64,000 nucleotides of DNA from Brotaphodocola faecis (GTDB lineage: Bacteria > Bacillota > Clostridia > Lachnospirales > Lachnospiraceae), in contig NZ_JBBMFJ010000006.1 of the NCBI RefSeq assembly GCF_040096075.1, forward strand, positions 51,473 through 115,472, in the 5' to 3' direction. Positions 17,298 through 26,320 of the stretch are shown here, one piece after another; positions within the stretch are counted from its first letter, which is position 1, and every line of letters starts with the position of its first letter. The notes under the pieces are model-generated. The model was not told the DNA's origin. It was given only the letters and a program-made list of their open reading frames with translations, and did not search any database. The position numbers and the translations under genes were made by a program.

Positions 17298-18803
17298 ATG
17301 TTAGAAATGTTATCGATCGTAGATCTGCGGTTCCTCCTGATGGTCCTTCTGGGATCTGTGGCAGGACTGTTTGTCGGTGCCATTCCGGGCCTTTCCGTAT
17401 CCATGGCAACGGCGCTTTTAGTTTCCATCACCTATACCTGGGATCACTCTGATGCTCTGGCCATGATCATGGGCGTGTATGTGGTCGGCGTGTTCTCCGG
17501 CGCGGTTTCCGCAATCCTGATCAATATTCCGGGCGCTCCGTCTTCCGTGGTAACCACGCTGGACGGCTACCCGATGTCTAAAAAAGGACAGTCTTATAAG
17601 GCACTGTTCACCGCAACCATTTATTCCTTCCTGGGAAGCGTATTCGGCTTTATTGCCCTGGGACTTCTGGCGCAGCCGGTATCCGCCATTGCGATCAAGT
17701 TCACCAAGATGGATTACTTTCTGCTGGCGCTGTTTGGTCTGGTGACCGTTGGCTCTGTCAGCACCAGAAATTATGCGAAGGGCCTTGTTAGCGTTATGAT
17801 CGGCCTTGTCATCAGTATGATCGGCCTGGACCCGCTCATGGGCACCAAGCGCCTGACCTTTGGCATTCAGAATCTGGCGGGCGGCATCAGCACCGTTCCG
17901 GCCCTGGTTGGATTCTTTGGTTTCGCGGAAGTCTTAAGTGTTGTATACAATATGGGCCAGGAGCAGAACGTCCTGACTATGGAGAAAACAAAGGTCAGTT
18001 TAAAGGAAGTGCTAAAGCACTGGAAGCTGTCTCTTTACACTTCCACTATCGGAATGCTGGTGGGTGCCCTGCCGGGCGCGGGCGGTCCGGTGGCGTCCTT
18101 CATTGCCTACAATGAGGCAAAGCGTATTGTGAAGAATCCGGATGTGCCCTTTGGCGAGGGTGCGGTGGAAGGCATCATGGCCAGCGAGTCCTCCAACAAC
18201 GCCTGCATTGGCGGTGCGCTGATCCCGATGCTGACCCTGGCTGTTCCGGGTGACGCGGTTACGGCTATTATTCTTTCCGTGTTCTATGTACACGGACTGC
18301 AGCCGGGCCCGATGTTTATCCGCAAGAATCCGGAAGCGTTTCACGCCATTCTGGTGGCCGGTATCATTGCCTGCTTTGCGCTGCTCCTTCTGGGACTTTT
18401 GGTGGCACCGCATATCAGCCGTGTGATCACTATTCCGAAAAATGTCATGATCCCGGTGGTAACCAGCCTTTGCGTGATTGGCTCCTTTTCCTGCAACAAC
18501 CGCCTGTTTGACGTGGCGCTGATGTTCCTGTTTGGCCTGATCGGCTTTTTGATGCGCCGGTTCGATTATCCGGTAGCACCGCTGATTCTGGCTATGGTAC
18601 TGGGACAGATGATGGATTCCAATTTCCGTCAGGCCGTGTCCCTGGCTTCCTCATCCGACCACCCGCTCATGTCTACCTTCGGACACTGGCAGACCATTCT
18701 TCTGGTGATCTGCATTGCCTGGGTGCTGCTTGGCAATATTCCGTGGACGAAGCCATATATGGAGAAGCTGACGGGGATGTTTAAAAAAGAGAAAAAGAAA
18801 TGA
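17298..18803 (+). CDS. tctA: Tripartite tricarboxylate transporter large permease TctA
   Basis: A 501-residue secondary transporter with about twelve membrane helices. The conserved N-terminal loop GAIPGLSVSMATALL and the repeated GALPGAGGPVASFIAYNEAKR region, which relate the two halves of the fold, are both present, as is ASESSNNACIGGALIPMLTLAVPGD. It uses an ion gradient to import the anion handed over by TctC. AAGGAGA precedes the ATG. The operon ends at the hairpin at 18819. Confidence 0.96.
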   Translation: MLEMLSIVDLRFLLMVLLGSVAGLFVGAIPGLSVSMATALLVSITYTWDHSDALAMIMGVYVVGVFSGAVSAILINIPGAPSSVVTTLDGYPMSKKGQSYKALFTATIYSFLGSVFGFIALGLLAQPVSAIAIKFTKMDYFLLALFGLVTVGSVSTRNYAKGLVSVMIGLVISMIGLDPLMGTKRLTFGIQNLAGGISTVPALVGFFGFAEVLSVVYNMGQEQNVLTMEKTKVSLKEVLKHWKLSLYTSTIGMLVGALPGAGGPVASFIAYNEAKRIVKNPDVPFGEGAVEGIMASESSNNACIGGALIPMLTLAVPGDAVTAIILSVFYVHGLQPGPMFIRKNPEAFHAILVAGIIACFALLLLGLLVAPHISRVITIPKNVMIPVVTSLCVIGSFSCNNRLFDVALMFLFGLIGFLMRRFDYPVAPLILAMVLGQMMDSNFRQAVSLASSSDHPLMSTFGHWQTILLVICIAWVLLGNIPWTKPYMEKLTGMFKKEKKK

Positions 18804-18818
18804 TTTGTGAAATGAAAG

Positions 18819-18859
18819 ATCAGCATATGATCCAAAATGGATGATATGCTGATTTTTTA
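18819..18859 (+). terminator. Terminator of tctCBA
   Basis: A 15-bp stem (18819-18833 with 18839-18853, one mismatch) with a five-base loop is followed by six T residues. Confidence 0.88.
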
Positions 18860-18941
18860 TGGTTAGACTGATATGCTTATGATATAATGCTTAAGGAAGA
18901 TGTCGCATTCAGGGCAATGAAAAAGAAAGTAGAATAAAAGT

Positions 18942-19913
18942 ATGAAAAAAATGATTCATCAAATGACACTTGATGATTTTCACTTAGTAGAAGCTGTAGT
19001 GGAAAATTCACTTCCGGTTATAGAAAGGGAACCATATCAATTTGAAACATTATTTACAGACAGGACAGGACTGGAAGAACTTCACAATGAAAATTCTATG
19101 GTGATACTAGGCGATAGTCTGGAGGTAATGAAACAGATAAAAAGTAATTCTGTGAATCTTATCTTTGCAGATGCGCCTTATAATATAGGCAAAGATTTTG
19201 GCAATAACCAGGATAAATGGGATAATGTTCAATCTTATATTAGCTGGTGCAGATCATGGATTGATGAGTGCCTGCGCATTTTATGCGATACAGGAACTAT
19301 GTATTTTATGACGGCAACACAGCATATGCCATATCTTGATGTTTATGTGTCTGAGCATTACAATGTTTTGTCCCGTATTATTTGGTCCTATGACAGTTCT
19401 GGGGTACAATCGAAAAGAATATATGGATCTTTATACGAACCTATTTTGATGATAAATAAATCATCCAAATCATCCTATACATTTAACTATCAGGATATTT
19501 TAGTGGAGGCAAAAACAGGAGCAAGGAGAAAATTGATCGATTATAGAAAAAATCCACCTCAGCCGTATAATACACAAAAGGTTCCTGGAAATGTTTGGAA
19601 TTTCAATCGCGTGAGATTTAAAATGGAGGAATACGAAAATCATCCAACGCAGAAACCAGAAGCATTGCTTGAACGAATCATTAAAGCTTCATCGAATGAA
19701 GGGGATATTGTGTTAGATCCATTTGCAGGTTCCTTTACTACATCTGCAGTTGCTGCCCGTTTGGGCCGGATTGGTATAGGCATTGATATGAATGAAGAGT
19801 ATTTTGAGATAGGACTGCGGAGAACGGGAGTAGCTGAAGAATATAACGGGAAAACACTTGTAAAAGAAAAAAAGCGTAAGACAAATGCAAAATCAAAGTA
19901 TGTCAGGGGATAA
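18942..19913 (+). CDS. Beta-class adenine DNA methyltransferase (YhdJ-like, predicted ATGCAT)
   Basis: A 323-residue DNA methylase. Catalytic motif IV reads DAPY (77-80), where DPPY is usual, and precedes the S-adenosylmethionine motif DPFAG (259-263), the beta-class order. Long identical-looking stretches (IIWSYDSSGVQ, LIDYRKNPPQPYN, HPTQKPEALLERII) resemble E. coli YhdJ as I recall it, an orphan methylase reported to act on ATGCAT. It overlaps nothing but ends two bases before the next gene, so the two form a restriction-modification pair. AT-rich codon use unlike its neighbours suggests transfer. A TATAAT lies at 18883. Confidence 0.9.
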   Translation: MKKMIHQMTLDDFHLVEAVVENSLPVIEREPYQFETLFTDRTGLEELHNENSMVILGDSLEVMKQIKSNSVNLIFADAPYNIGKDFGNNQDKWDNVQSYISWCRSWIDECLRILCDTGTMYFMTATQHMPYLDVYVSEHYNVLSRIIWSYDSSGVQSKRIYGSLYEPILMINKSSKSSYTFNYQDILVEAKTGARRKLIDYRKNPPQPYNTQKVPGNVWNFNRVRFKMEEYENHPTQKPEALLERIIKASSNEGDIVLDPFAGSFTTSAVAARLGRIGIGIDMNEEYFEIGLRRTGVAEEYNGKTLVKEKKRKTNAKSKYVRG

Positions 19914-19915
19914 AA

Positions 19916-21004
19916 ATGAGAATAACAGAGCCATTTATATTGCAAATTTTGAAGGAAGATTTTCCGGATGATTATCAGGAAATCTATGACGGGAGTTTAT
20001 TGTTACAGTATCTGGACAAAAAAATGAAAGCTGTTCATGGAAACAGCAAGACAAGAAGAAGTCTGGCGAATATTTATGCCATTTATTCCATTTTGCATTA
20101 TTATAAGGCAGATTTTTATAATAAACCAGATCAATATCGCAAGTTTGACGGTTATGATTATATGCATTTGTTTAACTATTATCGTGGATTGTATGGTGGA
20201 AGCAAATTACAAAATCACGCATTAAATTCACGCGTGAACGCAGAATTTAAAAACAAGTTTCCATCCACAGTCAACTTGTTAATTGTGGTTGATAATGGAA
20301 AATACTTACTTCATATTGACTATTTATATGTGAGAAATATCGATATTAGTAAAACCTGCTGTAGAATTATAGAAAAATACATAGATCTTCTGGCTGCGAA
20401 AGATCATATGCTTCTTCAAATTCTGGAAAACATTCATATGCTTACAAATTATACCGATAAAAAAGCACAGATTCAAAAACTGCTTTCGGAAGATGCAGAG
20501 GCAAGGATTTTTGAAATTATCAGCTATGCGATATTAAAAAATCATTATAAAAATATCAAAGTTTATTTTGGCTATACGCGTGATGATGTGAAGGAAGAAC
20601 GGCTTCAATTGTATAAAACAGGGAGAACCAATGCAAATGACGGCGGAATTGATTTTGTTATGCGGCCTGTTGGACGATTCTTTCAGGTTACGGAAGTGAA
20701 TAATTATGACAAGTATCTTTTGGACATAGATAAAGTTATGCATTATCCAGTAACTTTTGTAATTAAGACGCAAGATTCAAAAGATAAAGTTAAGAAGGAG
20801 CTGGAAGAATATATTGAAGCTCGTGCAAATGGCATGGAAATTATACAAAAGCGCTACAGAAATGCAATAGAGGAAATCATAACAATCAATGAACTGCATG
20901 AGTGGATGGATGATTTAGGCAATGAAGATATTGATGGTATTATTCGGGATATCGATATTTATTATAGGTTAGAAATGAACCTGGATGCTGATGATGAAAA
21001 TTAA
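19916..21004 (+). CDS. Probable Type II restriction endonuclease partner
   Basis: A 362-residue protein starting two bases after the methylase stop, with the same AT-rich composition. I do not recognise the family by sequence. A possible PD-(D/E)xK nuclease core is Glu200 in EARIFEIISYAIL, Asp246 in NDGGIDFVMR and QVTEV (257-261), which departs from the usual ExK. The gene pairing is the main evidence. If the methylase acts on ATGCAT, this enzyme should cut that site, as NsiI and EcoT22I do. A solitary DNA-binding or accessory role cannot be excluded. Confidence 0.72.
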   Translation: MRITEPFILQILKEDFPDDYQEIYDGSLLLQYLDKKMKAVHGNSKTRRSLANIYAIYSILHYYKADFYNKPDQYRKFDGYDYMHLFNYYRGLYGGSKLQNHALNSRVNAEFKNKFPSTVNLLIVVDNGKYLLHIDYLYVRNIDISKTCCRIIEKYIDLLAAKDHMLLQILENIHMLTNYTDKKAQIQKLLSEDAEARIFEIISYAILKNHYKNIKVYFGYTRDDVKEERLQLYKTGRTNANDGGIDFVMRPVGRFFQVTEVNNYDKYLLDIDKVMHYPVTFVIKTQDSKDKVKKELEEYIEARANGMEIIQKRYRNAIEEIITINELHEWMDDLGNEDIDGIIRDIDIYYRLEMNLDADDEN

Positions 21005-21040
21005 GTAAGCAGAAAAAATATTTTTTGTGAGGAGGATATG

Positions 21041-21655
21041 ATGAAACTTACATGGCTTGGACATTCCTGCTTTAAGATGGAATCGAACGGATACACAGTG
21101 ATTCTGGATCCGTATGAGGATGACTATGTGCCGGGACTTGCGCCGGTGCGGGAGACCGCAGACGCGGTATTCTGCAGTCACGAGCATAAAGATCATAATG
21201 CAAGAGCGGTTGTGACTCTGAAACAGGACCAGACACCGTCACCATTTACCATCACGGAAATTCATACCTGGCATGACGAGGTGCAGGGCGCAAAACGAGG
21301 CGAAAACTGCATTCGTATTTTCGATGACGGAACCTACCGCGTGGCTCATCTGGGAGATCTTGGATGCGAACTGGAGCCGGAGCAGATTGAGCAGTTAAAA
21401 GGGCTGGACGCGGTGATGATCCCGGTGGGCGGCTTCTACACCATCGATGCAAAGCAGGCCAAAGTCCTTATCGATCAGATTCAGCCGCGGGTTACCATTC
21501 CCATGCACTACCGCGGGGCAGATTTTGGCTACGATGTCATCGGAACCCTGGATGAGTTCACGAATCTTTGCGACTGCGTTGTAGAGTATGCGGGAAATTC
21601 CATCGAACTGAATGGGGAGATGCTGCAGCAGGTGGCAGTGCTGAAGCTGAAATAG
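21041..21655 (+). CDS. MBL-fold metal-dependent hydrolase (UPF0173-like)
   Basis: A 204-residue cytosolic metallo-beta-lactamase-fold protein. MKLTWLGHSCF opens the fold, and the metal motif is SHEHKDHNA (about 46-54), with further ligands in RVAHLGDLG and IPMHYRG. Such proteins act on phosphoesters, lactones or thioesters; the substrate is unknown. Two ATGs stand in tandem; the second (21041) has a five-base gap from GGAGG against two for the first. GC returns to normal after the restriction genes. Confidence 0.85.
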   Translation: MKLTWLGHSCFKMESNGYTVILDPYEDDYVPGLAPVRETADAVFCSHEHKDHNARAVVTLKQDQTPSPFTITEIHTWHDEVQGAKRGENCIRIFDDGTYRVAHLGDLGCELEPEQIEQLKGLDAVMIPVGGFYTIDAKQAKVLIDQIQPRVTIPMHYRGADFGYDVIGTLDEFTNLCDCVVEYAGNSIELNGEMLQQVAVLKLK

Positions 21656-21673
21656 CAATATTATAAAGTAACG

Positions 21674-21713
21674 AAAATGCCAGGGGCGCTGAATTGACGC
21701 CACCTGGCATTTT
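21674..21713. terminator. Bidirectional terminator
   Basis: An 11-bp outer stem (21674-21684 with 21703-21713) has AAAA/TTTT ends, continued inside by GGCG-CGCC. It separates the plus-strand hydrolase from the minus-strand MATE gene. Confidence 0.85.
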
Positions 21714-21731
21714 CTGTACGGGAATAAATTT

Positions 21732-23096
21732 TTATTGTGCGTCCGCTACATCCTCTGGCATGGCGCGGAAGAATTTCACTACCATTGGCAGTGTGATGGC
21801 TGCGGCAACCGCATCTGCGATTGTTTGGGCCGTCTGGATGCCGAGAAGTCCCATGGTTTGGCTGAGAATCCACAGGACCGGGATGAAGATCAGTCCGCTT
21901 CGGATCATGGAGAGAAACGTCGCTTTTCCACTTTGCCCGATACTCTGGAACATCATATTTCCGCACAGGGAGAATGGCATGCAGAACAGGGCAAAGCACT
22001 GAATCCGCAGGGCAGTGATGCCGATGGTGATGACTGTCGGGTCATCCCGGAACATACGCACGATGGGAGCCGCAAACACGATTCCGACCAGGGCGGAAAT
22101 GCTCATGACAATGAGACTGCTGCGGATGCTGAACCAGAAGGCTTCCCGCACGCGGCTGTATTTTTTCGCGCCGTAGTTGAAGGCGCTGACCGGCTGGAAA
22201 CCCTGGCCAATGCCGAGGGCAATACAGAACAGGAACATGATGATTCTTGTTACAATGCTCATGGCCGCAATGGCGGCATCGCCATAAGGGGCAGAGCACT
22301 GGTTTAAGATCATCACGGAAATGCTGTTGAGGCCCTGGCGCATGAGGCTTGGGAAACCTGTGGTGATGATGTTTTTTACATCGGCAAAGCTGCGGGTCAC
22401 ATAGCGGATGTGGATGCGGCTCTGTACCTTTCTTCTGAGAAACGGGCTGATGAGAATGGCCATGCTGATGTACTGGGAGACCGCGGTGGAGATTCCGGCG
22501 CCCCGCACGCCCAGGTTCAGCCCGAAAATCAGGAACATATCCCCGAAGATGTTGAGGATGCCGCCGGAAGCCAGTCCCAGCATGGCGAAAAATGCCTTGC
22601 CCTCATACCGGAGAATGTTGTTCATGACACAGCTGGAGGCCATGGCCGGAGCCGCAATAAGGATCCAGGTACTGTATTCGATGGCGTGGGGCAGAATAGA
22701 ATCCGTGCTGCCCAGAAGCCGCATGAAGGGTGCGTGAAATAAAAAGCCAAACGCGCCAATGACGGACCCGGCCAGCAATGACAGAAAGAAGCTGGTGGAG
22801 GCGAATACGCGGGCACTCTCCACATCGTGGGCGCCCAGCTTCCGGCTGATATTGCTTCCCGCGCCGTGTCCGAACATAAATCCGAAGGCGTTGATGATGG
22901 CCATCAGTGCGAATACCACGCCGGTGGCACCACTGACGCTGGTTCCAAGCTGGCTGACGAAAAAGGTGTCAGCCATGTTGTAGATGCTGGTCACCAGCAT
23001 GCTGACGGTGGTGGGAAGCCCCAGCCGTAGCACCAGCTGGTGAACCGGTGTTTTTGTCATTTTGTCATATTGTTCCTGTGCACTGTCTCGTTCCAT
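21732..23096 (-). CDS. MATE family efflux transporter
   Basis: A 454-residue inner-membrane protein with about twelve helices in two related halves, starting PVHQLVLRLGLPTTVSMLVTSIYNMADTFF, the classic MatE opening. GHGAGSNISRKLG and GIGQGFQPVSAFNYGA mark the equivalent positions of the two halves. It exports drugs or cationic metabolites in exchange for Na+ or H+. The substrate is unknown. No regulator gene is adjacent except the remnant at 23115. A second, MarR-linked MATE pump is at 50345. Confidence 0.94.
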   Translation of the reverse strand: MERDSAQEQYDKMTKTPVHQLVLRLGLPTTVSMLVTSIYNMADTFFVSQLGTSVSGATGVVFALMAIINAFGFMFGHGAGSNISRKLGAHDVESARVFASTSFFLSLLAGSVIGAFGFLFHAPFMRLLGSTDSILPHAIEYSTWILIAAPAMASSCVMNNILRYEGKAFFAMLGLASGGILNIFGDMFLIFGLNLGVRGAGISTAVSQYISMAILISPFLRRKVQSRIHIRYVTRSFADVKNIITTGFPSLMRQGLNSISVMILNQCSAPYGDAAIAAMSIVTRIIMFLFCIALGIGQGFQPVSAFNYGAKKYSRVREAFWFSIRSSLIVMSISALVGIVFAAPIVRMFRDDPTVITIGITALRIQCFALFCMPFSLCGNMMFQSIGQSGKATFLSMIRSGLIFIPVLWILSQTMGLLGIQTAQTIADAVAAAITLPMVVKFFRAMPEDVADAQ

Positions 23097-23114
23097 GTGT
23101 TTTTAACCCCTGTT

Positions 23115-23330
23115 TTATCGAAATTTGAAATTCTTCAGAATGTTATCCATACTCCGTTCAATGTGCTGTTCCATCTCTTTTCTGGCCTTTTTGGAATCTT
23201 TCTTTTTGATGCAGGTCAGGATATCCATGCGTTTCCGGGCGTCCAAGAGTTTTTCAATTAGTTTGTTTGCCTCCGGCATGCCGTTTTTCGCAGCGCGGGC
23301 CGCCGCCTCGGAGGAGATACCGCTTCTTTT
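23115..23330 (-). pseudogene. Remnant of a GntR/FadR-type regulator (C-terminal FCD part)
   Basis: On the minus strand a 71-codon stretch reads from a TAA stop at about 23331-23333 to a TAA at 23115. It contains LLDARKRMDIL, IKKKDSKKARKEMEQHIE and RSMDNILKNF, the pattern of the last helices of an FCD effector domain (the acidic/basic repeat, then HI and LxxF). The DNA-binding winged helix and most of the effector domain are missing, and no start with a ribosome site is present. Best read as the tail of a deleted regulator. The family call rests on a short segment. Confidence 0.5.
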
Positions 23331-23356
23331 TTAATAGAATTATAGTGTTGCAGGTT

Positions 23357-23698
23357 TTAGTCATTCAGCTTCCAGTTCTCCAGAAGCTTTAATTCGATTT
23401 TGGTTCCGTTTGGAAGGAAAAACCAGTGGTCATTGATGGCGGTGGTTGGATATGCTTTGATCTTCTCCATTGTTTCCTCTACAGAGTCTACTGCGATGGA
23501 GATGTGATCGTAGCCGTTCTGGTCGTCGGTGTTTACGTTCTCCACTTCACAGAGCTGAATCCCCTCTTTATACCAACATTTGCGGGCCGGCTTTTCACCG
23601 ATTTCCCGCCACATATGCATTTCAAATACATCTTCAAAAAATTTCTGGGCGTCTTCATAAGAACTGGTGCGGACTGCCGCATGGTCAATTTTTGCCAT
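23357..23698 (-). CDS. VOC family (glyoxalase-fold) protein
   Basis: A 113-residue single-domain protein of the vicinal oxygen chelate fold: KIDHAAVRTSSYEDAQKFFEDVFEM opens the first beta-alpha-beta-beta-beta unit, and YDHISIAVDSVEETMEKI the second, ending with FFLPNGTKIELKLLENW. His and Glu positions typical of the metal site (DHAAV, DHISI, IELKL) are visible. Members act as lyases, isomerases or binding proteins; the substrate is unknown. AGGAG precedes the start. Confidence 0.85.
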   Translation of the reverse strand: MAKIDHAAVRTSSYEDAQKFFEDVFEMHMWREIGEKPARKCWYKEGIQLCEVENVNTDDQNGYDHISIAVDSVEETMEKIKAYPTTAINDHWFFLPNGTKIELKLLENWKLND

Positions 23699-23790
23699 AG
23701 CTTATTTTCTCCTGTTGTTTTTTCTTTAACGATAACGTATTTTCAGAAAAAAGGCAAATAGAAATTGCCATATGATTTCTATTCAGACTT

Positions 23791-23799
23791 TGTTATAAT
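23791..23799 (+). promoter_or_regulatory. Extended -10 promoter for the U32-related pair
   Basis: TGTTATAAT (TGn plus a perfect TATAAT at 23794-23799). No -35 box at the right distance. Transcription from about 23806 would leave a 50-nt leader to the ATG chosen at 23859. Confidence 0.55.
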
Positions 23800-23858
23800 G
23801 TAGCGAGTGTAAGAGCGTGACAACGTCACGGGAACGAGAATTCTGTTTGGGAGAGATG

Positions 23859-25295
23859 ATGGTGGAACAAGAAATAAAGTGGGAGTGGACAGACAGCACA
23901 GTGGAGATGATCCCATTTGGCCTGCTGGCCGGTTTTTATGGTGAAAAGGAAGTCCGTATCACGAAGCTGGCGGAGGATGGTTTTTGCTTTCGAAGTGTGG
24001 AGAAGTTTTGCAGTTTGGAGAAGTCATTCCGTCTTTGTTTTTATGATCTGAAGCAGGGCCGGTATCGGGAAATTCCGGTGATGTCTGCCGCCTGGCAGAC
24101 AGAGCGGAAAACAGAATTTTTTATCAGTTATGCAGTGGCAGTACAACAGGAAGACTACCGGCAGGCAGTGCGAATGCTGTTTGGTCAGTATGACCGCTAT
24201 ATCCGGCTGAAACTGGCGGAGGATGACGGCGGCCTGGCAGAGCAGATGACCGGGTATCCGGCAAAAGAGGATGAAATTTTTGCGGATTCTTTTCGGGAGC
24301 AGATGGATGCGTGGTTCGGAAACGGCAAAAACAGGGAAAATTGTGAAGGAACGGAGCAGGCAGAGACTTGGAAATATGCAGTGATGGAACCAGCGCTGGC
24401 ACTGGAACTGGACCACCCGAGTGTATACACACAGTTTTTAAAGCAGAGCATAGACGAGTTTTTGGCAGATTATCAGGAACGGTATCCGGTTTTTCAGGAC
24501 TGGTTTCGGGAGAGAAAAGTGGAGCGGATCTATATTGGAAATGCCTTCTGCCATCTCCTTTTCCCAGAAGAAACAACGCTGTTTTCTATGCTGGACAAAG
24601 CCTGTAAGCTGGGGCTTAAGATAACGGTTACCTTCTCTTATGTGCGGGAATATCAGTTGAAACACATGGAGAAGCTGCTGAAAAAGCTGGAGCAGTGGTG
24701 CCGGGAAGAAAACACAAAACTGGAAATTGAAGTGAATGACTGGGCTATGGCAGATATGCTGAAATACAGTCTGCCAGATCTGATCCCATGTTATGGAAGA
24801 ATGTTAAACAAGCGGAAAAAAGATCCGCGCATGCCATATAAAAAGGGCAATGTGGAACTTTTGCAGGAGAACAATCTCAATGCAGAGTTTTACCGGGAGT
24901 ATCTGGAACAGGAGTTTGGAATCCACCGTTTTGAGTGGGAAAGCTGCGGCTATGAGCAGAAATTCCCAGAGCCGGCCGCCGGACGGAAGATGGAAAATCA
25001 CCTGCATCTGCCCTTTTACCAGACCAACACTTCCCAGTACTGCACGCTGTATGCAGGGAGTGTTTATGGAGACCGGAGCAGGCAGCAACTTGTGACCAGC
25101 TGTGACCGGCGCTGCGAATGGCAGGCGTATCTGTATCCGCGTCATCTGAACATGGTGGGACATTACAATTCTCTGTTTGGAAAGGACTCTGAGATCTTGG
25201 AGCGGACTGGAATTGTGCCATATAATATGGAGAAGACAAGAGTATTTTGCAAAGAAAATCAAGTGGGAAGGCTGGTGCTGCCATGTTGGATGTGA
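23859..25295 (+). CDS. PilZ-like plus U32/UbiV-like two-domain protein
   Basis: A 478-residue cytosolic protein I do not know by name. The N-terminal 110 residues (VRITKLAEDGFCFRS, then a strand-rich stretch) look like a degenerate PilZ barrel; the RxxxR c-di-GMP motif is not obvious. From about residue 215, IYIGNAFCHLLFPEE, LGLKITVTFSYV, IEVNDWAMADML and LIPCYGRMLNKRKKDPRMPY match the pattern of the small U32-family half that pairs with a UbiU-like protein. Five or more cysteines lie in the C-terminal part (SQYCTLY, TSCDRRC). The next gene is the likely partner and overlaps by one base. The start is uncertain: GTG at 23817 or ATG at 23856 are possible. Confidence 0.65.
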   Translation: MVEQEIKWEWTDSTVEMIPFGLLAGFYGEKEVRITKLAEDGFCFRSVEKFCSLEKSFRLCFYDLKQGRYREIPVMSAAWQTERKTEFFISYAVAVQQEDYRQAVRMLFGQYDRYIRLKLAEDDGGLAEQMTGYPAKEDEIFADSFREQMDAWFGNGKNRENCEGTEQAETWKYAVMEPALALELDHPSVYTQFLKQSIDEFLADYQERYPVFQDWFRERKVERIYIGNAFCHLLFPEETTLFSMLDKACKLGLKITVTFSYVREYQLKHMEKLLKKLEQWCREENTKLEIEVNDWAMADMLKYSLPDLIPCYGRMLNKRKKDPRMPYKKGNVELLQENNLNAEFYREYLEQEFGIHRFEWESCGYEQKFPEPAAGRKMENHLHLPFYQTNTSQYCTLYAGSVYGDRSRQQLVTSCDRRCEWQAYLYPRHLNMVGHYNSLFGKDSEILERTGIVPYNMEKTRVFCKENQVGRLVLPCWM

Positions 25296-26251
25296 TGAAA
25301 ATCGTGGCCGGGCTTGGCTCTCTGGATGAATATATCCGGTTTTGCGATGCCGGAGCGGACGAGTTTTTTGCCGGGTATGTGCCGTATGAATGGAATAAGA
25401 AATATGGAACCGTACTGCCGCTAAACCGTAGGGAAGTGCTCTGCAGCAATGTGCAGCTGGGGGCTTTTTCGGAGTTGGAAATTCTGGCAGCGATGGTGAA
25501 AAAATATGGGAAACCAGTGCATCTGACCTTTAATGCCCTGTATTATATTCCGGAGCAGTATCCGGAAATTGCGAAGATCATCCGGCAGTGTATGGAACTG
25601 GGATTTCAAAGTTATATTCTGGCAGATCCGGCCCTGATCTGTTATCTGAGACGGGAGCACATTGACTGCGAAATCCATCTGAGCGGAGAAAATGCGGAAG
25701 TGAACAGCCGGATGTTTTCTGTATTTCAGCGGCAGAAAATCCGGCGCCTGATCTTCCATCGGAAAAACCGTTTTGATGATATGAAATGCGTTGTACAGGC
25801 CGGGCATGGAGAGGAGTTTGAAGCTTTTGTATTAAATGAACTATGCCATTTTACCGGCGCATTCTGCAATTCCCTGCACTGCGATGAGATGGGCTATCTC
25901 TGCCGGGTGCCGTATCGCCTGGGGCCGGTAAAGGGCGGTGACTGTATGGCGGATCAAAGTGGAAGTGCATTGGAGGGGGCAGAGCAGCTTCTTTACGACG
26001 AAGACGGCTATCTCTGCGGTTTCACCGGCTGCGGCCTCTGCGCCCTGTACCAGCTTCAGCAGGCGGGCATCACCCATCTGAAATTAGTTGGCCGGGGAAA
26101 CTACACGGACTTTATGGAACGCGACATCCGAAATCTGCGAAAAGCCCTGGAAATTCTGGAACAGTCCGATTCGGAAGAGGAATATCAGAAAAAAATGAAG
26201 CAGACTTTATTTTCGAAAGGGTGCAGCGGCAATTGCTATTACCGGGAGTGA
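25295..26251 (+). CDS. U32 peptidase-family protein (UbiU/YrrN-like)
   Basis: A 318-residue TIM-barrel-like U32 protein beginning MKIVAGLGSLDEYIRFCDAGADEFFAG, the family opening. Cysteines in LNELCHFTGAFCNSLHC, the downstream LCRVPY, CGFTGCGLCALYQL and the final KGCSGNCYYRE suggest an iron-sulfur cluster, as known in UbiU/UbiV and tRNA/23S hydroxylation relatives. LVGRGNY matches the conserved LKIEGR-like motif. Most U32 proteins now studied are RNA or quinone hydroxylation factors rather than proteases; the role here is open. TGATG coupling to the gene before indicates a heterodimer. An ATG at 25283 is an alternative start. Confidence 0.75.
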   Translation: MKIVAGLGSLDEYIRFCDAGADEFFAGYVPYEWNKKYGTVLPLNRREVLCSNVQLGAFSELEILAAMVKKYGKPVHLTFNALYYIPEQYPEIAKIIRQCMELGFQSYILADPALICYLRREHIDCEIHLSGENAEVNSRMFSVFQRQKIRRLIFHRKNRFDDMKCVVQAGHGEEFEAFVLNELCHFTGAFCNSLHCDEMGYLCRVPYRLGPVKGGDCMADQSGSALEGAEQLLYDEDGYLCGFTGCGLCALYQLQQAGITHLKLVGRGNYTDFMERDIRNLRKALEILEQSDSEEEYQKKMKQTLFSKGCSGNCYYRE

Positions 26252-26258
26252 ATGATGC

Positions 26259-26300
26259 AAAAAAGGAATGCGAGGCAGCGAAAACCATGCATTCCTTTTC
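26259..26300. terminator. Bidirectional terminator
   Basis: An 11-bp stem (26261-26271 with 26289-26299) carries A and T runs on opposite sides, between the U32 gene and the convergent aroD. Confidence 0.75.
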
Positions 26301-26320
26301 TGCCCGATTCATCTGGTATA

